From contig JAGLQQ010000192.1 in the NCBI GenBank assembly GCA_023136735.1, positions 1 to 5,551 on the forward strand: a stretch of DNA of 5,551 nucleotides. Direction: 5' to 3'. A program made the translations under genes and the position numbers. This DNA is from Candidatus Omnitrophota bacterium. GTDB lineage: Bacteria; Omnitrophota; Gorgyraeia; B26-G9. The stretch's first letter is position 1. Each line of letters starts with the position of its first letter. Positions 5,520-5,551 of this stretch are shown here, in pieces. The notes beneath the pieces are model-generated. The model made no database searches. It was not told the origin of the DNA and saw nothing but the letters and a program-made list of their open reading frames with translations.

Positions 5520-5551
5520 TTCTTTTGCGGTGAAGAGAATCGATTAGCTTA

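Larger units (their letters stand above)
5005..5551. other. Non-coding region upstream of the FIST operon
   Basis: No credible gene is found on either strand in these 547 bp. Moving away from the FIST ATG it holds a 122-bp palindrome, a hairpin, a candidate promoter with 10-bp repeats behind it, CGT-initiated 7-bp units, an A/T-only stretch with TTTTAAAA twice (5432-5439 and 5444-5451), and two 31-bp repeats. The perfect palindrome AAGAATTCTT lies at 5281-5290. The density of short repeats suggests a regulatory or selfish repeat-derived region; the next gene must lie beyond 5551. Confidence 0.6.

Noticed and set aside
5458..5540. CRISPR-like repeats
   Set aside because: The 31-bp units abut without spacers, agree at only about 70% of positions, and no cas gene is present.

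Overview
This AT-rich window (roughly 40% GC by eye) comes from a bacterium with type IV pili, so probably a Gram-negative-type cell. The degenerate GGDEF domain with its NPLSRLPGN and GHIGGDDF motifs, the palindromic intergenic repeat with AACAGCCCC ends and the short tandem repeats between genes resemble uncultivated lineages such as Omnitrophota or delta-type bacteria. That placement comes from memory and is low confidence. All four genes are complete. No rRNA, tRNA, CRISPR array or transposase is visible.

Layout. Positions 1-219 hold no convincing gene. They contain several short palindromes and a near-consensus sigma70-type promoter (TTGACA-17 bp-TAGAAT) that drives pilT. pilT (220-1260, +) encodes the type IV pilus retraction ATPase and uses a TTG start. 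It converges on a three-gene minus-strand operon with only 17 bp between stop codons. Read in its own direction, the operon is: a FIST-domain sensor protein (5004-3814), a membrane-tethered GAF histidine kinase (3807-2227), and a response regulator with a degenerate GGDEF domain (2213-1278). Gaps of 6 and 13 nt, plus a Shine-Dalgarno lying inside the end of the FIST gene, indicate co-transcription and probable translational coupling.

How the genes may work together. FIST proteins of the NosP type are known to be encoded beside histidine kinases and to control them in response to nitric oxide. Here the kinase has no extracytoplasmic domain, so a cytoplasmic FIST partner is a reasonable input. 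The output is a receiver joined to a GGDEF-like domain whose signature reads GGDDF and whose inhibitory site is broken, so it may bind c-di-GMP or GTP, or act through protein contacts, rather than make c-di-GMP. The neighbouring pilT suggests a surface-motility or attachment setting, but this is only proximity.

Positions 5005-5551 upstream of the operon carry layered non-coding structure. In order from the FIST gene outward these are: a 122-bp imperfect palindrome ending 7 bp before the FIST ATG, a 26-bp hairpin, a candidate promoter preceded by three exact-period 10-bp repeats, a cluster of CGT-initiated 7-bp units, and two 31-bp repeats, one of which contains a TGTGA-N4-TCACA palindrome.
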